Notes under the pieces: generated by a model
Seen by the model: the letters and a program-made list of their open reading frames with translations, nothing else
The model's database searches: none
What the model was told of the DNA's origin: nothing
In this document: piece by piece, positions 60,502-64,000 of the stretch
Numbering within the stretch: position 1 is the first letter of the stretch
Layout: each line of letters begins with the position of its first letter
NCBI GenBank assembly: GCA_002943765.1
Contig: PQWQ01000020.1
Span: forward strand, 682,001-746,000
Length of the DNA stretch: 64,000 nucleotides
Direction of reading: 5' to 3'
Source of the DNA: Psoroptes ovis
Taxonomy: Eukaryota; Arthropoda; Arachnida; Sarcoptiformes; Psoroptidae
Position numbers and translations under genes: made by a program

Positions 60502-62338
60502 ATGAGCGCTAAGAATTCAACAAAAAATAAAACATCACACAAAAATGCCAAAAATGTTGTCGAAAAGAGTTCAAAGAAACAACGACCAGTACAACATAAT
60601 CAACAACCGACACAACCATCGCCTAATGTAGCCAATAAGACGGACACAAGTCAAAAAAAGACTGGTAAAAGCAACAAACAACAAGGCAATGAAAAATCAA
60701 TAAAACGTAATGAAAATCATCATCATCAGCAACAGCAACAACAAAATTCAATGAAGAAATGTAAAGATGAATTCAGTTCAGGGAAAGCTAATAAGAATAA
60801 AGACAAAAGTGATAAGAATAAAGATAAAACTAAAACAGAAAGCTTAAAGAAAAAACGATCGGATAAACAAAAAAATAAAGGGACCGTAAAGCAACCGGCA
60901 GATGAATTGGTAGAAATGGCCCAAACCACCAATTTGGTCCCTGCATCAATCAAACATCCGGAAACCGAAGGCAAAAGTAGTAAAAAAATGGAAAAATCAA
61001 TCAAAGCCAAAACGATTAAATCGGAAAACACACAAACAGTGGAAAAAATGGAAGAACCAAGTTCACATTATTCAGATGCTGTTCAAGATGATGAAACTGT
61101 TGCAATGAAACATACACCATTAAGAGAGAAAGAGCCGACAACAACAACAGAACCACCAACAACAACCATAAAGTCTGGAAAAAAATCTCAAGTTGAAAAA
61201 GAAGAATCAAATCAAATCGAAAACAGTGAAACAAAACAGCAACAAGAAGATGAATCAAGAATTGCATCGAAAAATGAATCATCGAATGATGAAGAAAATG
61301 AAGATGCTGAAGATCATGATGAATCATCGAGCGAAGATGTTGATTTAGGCCATTCAGATTCACAAAATGAATATTCGAATGAAAATGATAATAATAAAAA
61401 TCTAGAGACCACAACCGCAACAACAACAACAACTTCAACCATGGCAAAAAAAACTGAATCAGAATATTTGGAATCAACAAAACCAACAATCAATCAACAA
61501 ACAACAGGATCATCTAAAAAAGGACATCATACAACAGCAGCTGCTGGAACTGGAGAACGAATAACTAAAGCTGAATTTGAATCATTGAATGATGAGGTGA
61601 GTAAGGTTTGAATGAATGTGTTTTATTATTAATTAATCATTTTAATTATTTGACATTTGAATCATTGAAGATCAATGAATTGAATTCAGGCGTAAACACA
61701 TTGAAACATTCGTATGGCAGTATAATTAAATCATTGATTGCTATGCAAAATAAAAGAATTATGAAGAGGAAAATGGCCAAACAGCAGCAGCAGCCGACAT
61801 CGGCACCGATTACTGATGTGAAAAAGATTAATTTTCTGACAACACTGTCAACAATCGATGAAAATGAAATGACAAAGGCAGCTAAAGAAATGTCAACATC
61901 GAATGAAGACAAATATAATATTGAACATTTTCTTAATCCAATCACACGTGAAAGTACATTTCAAATGTTATTTAATGAGGTAATATTTTGTCACTAAACA
62001 TTCTCTCAATTTTAATTAATTCATCATTTAAACATCATTACTATGAAAGGTTGAAGATCTAAATAAACGTACTGAACATTTACGAACGAATTTTTATGAT
62101 CGAAGAGGAAATTTTTTACGTACAAAGTATGATCAATCTGATTATCATTTGGATAGGAAAAAATTTAATCATTTCAAGCAATGGGTAAGTATGAATGAGT
62201 GAATGTATATTCATGCATTGATTGAGCTATCATTCAATTTTCTCATTTGGATCACAGACAAAAAATTTATTAACAATTGTTAATGATTTAGCACGTAATT
62301 ATAACGATGATTTATTGAACATGTTTCGTTTGGTTTAA
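60502..62338 (+). CDS. Lys/Glu/Ser-rich protein with conserved-looking C-terminus, unknown
   Basis: Four exons (60502-61596, 61671-61979, 62050-62184, 62258-62338; all phase 0) give 539 residues. The first 350 residues are highly charged and disordered, with Lys-rich tracts (KANKNKDKSDKNKDKTK), Gln/His runs and an acidic stretch. From about residue 355 the composition becomes ordered: KAEFESLNDEINELNSGVNT is a likely coiled coil, followed by NIEHFLNPITRESTFQML and an aromatic, basic block (NFYDRRGNFLRTKYDQSDYH, FNHFKQWTKNLL). I recognise no family. A basic nuclear or RNA-associated protein is one guess from composition. The ordered C-terminal 185 residues are the part to search. Confidence 0.65.
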
Positions 62339-64000
62339 AAAGAAATTTTTATTTTGTTTTAAATTCAATTCTTTTTTCTACTAAATAACGATAATAAAAT
62401 GATTTATTTTTTGTCAAATTACGTTTGCAAGTACCATCTCTGATGGTACCATTCGTTTCGAAACAGTGATTCATTAAAAAGAATTGAAACTCATCAAATG
62501 AAATGGCATTCAAATTCAATAATCATCAATTCACGCTTATTTATTTATATTTATTCATTTCGAACCCATTAAAACACATTCATTTGACCTTAATTGAAAA
62601 TAATGAGCACACACACACACACACACGAGAGATTGACTTTTGACTAGTACAGCACAACATTGATTTATAATTAAATGGAATATATTTGCCTATTGTTGTG
62701 TGTGTGTGTGTTTGTCTTTACACACAATCACTTATTTACTTTAATTTAATTGTATAAAACTATTATCATCACTTCATTATATTCGAATAACGACAAGGAA
62801 ACAGTAAAAAAAACAATAAACAATCGAAATAATAAAAAGTTAATTAAAAAATATAAATAAAACTAAGTTTACTTACCAAGACATGATGAGTTTAATTAAA
62901 TTCGAAGTTGGAAAAATAATTCAAAGCATGTTTGAATAAGCAAATAGAATGGCAATATATTTTCTTTTTTGAAAAAGGTGGACAATATTGCCTTTAAACT
63001 GAAAAATTATGTGGAATGAATTGATGAAATTTATGAACACAAATTTGAAAATCAAATTTTTTGAAAAAAAAATTGGTGATTTTTTTTAATGAAAAAATTG
63101 AATTTTTTAAAAAATTTTTGACGTAGTAATACGTCAGCGGCATTCATTGATTGTAAATATTTAGACGTATTACTACGTTACCGGCATTTTAAATTTAATT
63201 GCTTTACGTAGCCGACAAAAAAATCAATGTTTTGGCACAACATAGCCGGCATGCTTGGAAAGCAGGCAATAAAGTGACGTATTACTACGTTAAAAAATGT
63301 TTTCTGAGTGCTGGTCAAAACGTATTAGTACGTCATCGGCTTTTAATTCGAGATAACAAATTGCTAAAAAACTGCCCATTAAATTCCCTATAAACTTATC
63401 GCAGCTTAATGCCGGAGAGTTTAAACTCGAAAATTTTTGAAATTTTTGAAAAAAATATAAGACAATAGTCAATGAAAATTTTTAGAAAAATTGAAGATAT
63501 CTAAATCTTCGGAAAATTTTGAAAAAATCGCTAGCAGTGATTACCTAAGTGGGCGATAATGGTCCATCAGTACATTATTGGGCAATGGAAAATTCTTAAG
63601 GGGGTAGGCAATCTACGATATTTTCTTTTTTTTTTTTGTAAAAGTGTGCGATGGCCCTAAAAAGTTTAGGAATATCCCAATTAAATGAACAATACGTCAA
63701 TTTTTCTTTTTTTTTCATTTCATTCGGTTCCCATTTTCGATATATCGGTGTATAGCCACTGATTTCTGCCAAAATTATAAATTATAACCTTTGAAATTTT
63801 TCTTATCAGAAATATTGGCAGTTAAAAAACGCATAAATGCGTTGACGATTTTTAAGTATTGAAAATTTATCAAGTTTTATATATATTATACCCTTGTATT
63901 GACAGATAAAATTTTTGATGGTAACCATTGGTTTTGTATTGTCAAAAATAAATAGGAATATTCAGTGGCTCTAAACTTGTTCTAAAATTGAATAATATTT
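62339..64000. other. Non-coding tail of window with dinucleotide and CRE-like repeats
   Basis: Contains CA and TG runs (about 62608-62630 and 62697-62711), a small hairpin GTACCATC-TCT-GATGGTAC (about 62431-62450), and the repeat cluster at 63119-63340. The last 600 bp hold T-runs and no recognisable gene. Confidence 0.45.
63119..63340. repeat. Cluster of TGACGTA/TACGTCA inverted repeats
   Basis: Four related near-palindromes lie in about 220 bp: TGACGTAGTAATACGTCA at 63119-63136, GACGTATTACTACGTTA at 63164-63180, TGACGTATTACTACGTTA at 63275-63292 and AACGTATTAGTACGTCA at 63319-63335. Three of the four are followed directly by a CGGC word, as in CAGCGGC, ACCGGC and ATCGGC. The half-sites resemble CREB/ATF bZIP sites. 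Confidence 0.75.

Noticed and set aside
1..64000. tRNA and rRNA genes
   Set aside because: I looked for T-loop-like GGTTCRA words with pairing arms. The few found lie in exons or lack a cloverleaf. A tRNAscan-SE run would be decisive.

Overview
This 64 kb window is nuclear DNA from an AT-rich, gene-dense arthropod genome. Most introns are 50-75 nt, exons are rich in homopolymeric Asn/Gln/Asp runs, and the genes are standard animal genes (Polycomb, caprin, SCAPER, prohibitin-2, GALNT2). The compactness, base composition and a secreted Cys-rich protein of arthropod haemolymph type suggest an astigmatid mite (Dermatophagoides-like). That placement is an inference. There is no sign of bacterial, viral or organellar sequence.

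Layout. 1-1447: 3' part of a DUF4211 (QSER1/PRR12/CCDC82-like) gene (+). 2902-5023: caprin (+). 5413-5733: CHCHD7 (+), whose stop codon overlaps the start codon of MIPEP (5730-7937, +). 8528-9503: Polycomb (-). 9504-12281: gene-free, with three copies of a foldback MITE. 12282-15203: large secreted low-complexity protein (-). 15204-22731: 7.5 kb without recognisable genes, with two MITE families. 22732-25667: 4-hydroxybutyrate CoA-transferase/acetyl-CoA hydrolase (+). 26149-30083: SCAPER (+), tail-to-tail with ADP/ATP translocase (30244-31280, -). 32741-33520: COMM-domain-like protein (-). 34018-36125: four-module BED zinc-finger protein (+). 36372-37306: secreted Cys-rich protein (-). 37884-39152: carbohydrate sulfotransferase (-). 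39468-40709: DXO/Rai1 decapping nuclease (-). 41590-42964: Q/N-rich protein (+). 43249-44421: proteasome subunit PSMD6/RPN7 (-), head-to-head with RanBP9/10 (44825-46522, +). 46767-47681: mitochondrial ribosomal protein L47 (-), head-to-head with prohibitin-2 (47928-49356, +). 49551-51706: 44-bp minisatellite. 52643-56713: GALNT2-type mucin O-glycosyltransferase (-). 56714-60501: mostly empty. 60502-62338: Lys-rich gene of unknown function (+). 62339-64000: non-coding, with a cluster of CRE-like inverted repeats.

Functional themes. Mitochondrial biogenesis genes are frequent: CHCHD7, MIPEP, the CoA-transferase (possible presequence), ANT, MRPL47 and PHB2. Two mitochondrial pairs are physically coupled: CHCHD7/MIPEP by a 4-nt overlap, and MRPL47/PHB2 by a 246-bp divergent promoter.

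Most notable observations. Prohibitin-2 intron 3 fits an AT-AC minor-spliceosome (U12-type) intron with a textbook 5' splice site. The CHCHD7 stop and MIPEP start overlap in the manner of a dicistronic unit. MIPEP has a 63-nt intron that is in frame and stop-free. The minisatellite mixes two unit types. Two short TA-flanked MITE families are present, one with members of exactly 80 bp. Exon boundaries were placed by eye, from splice consensus, phase and protein similarity; none has transcript support.
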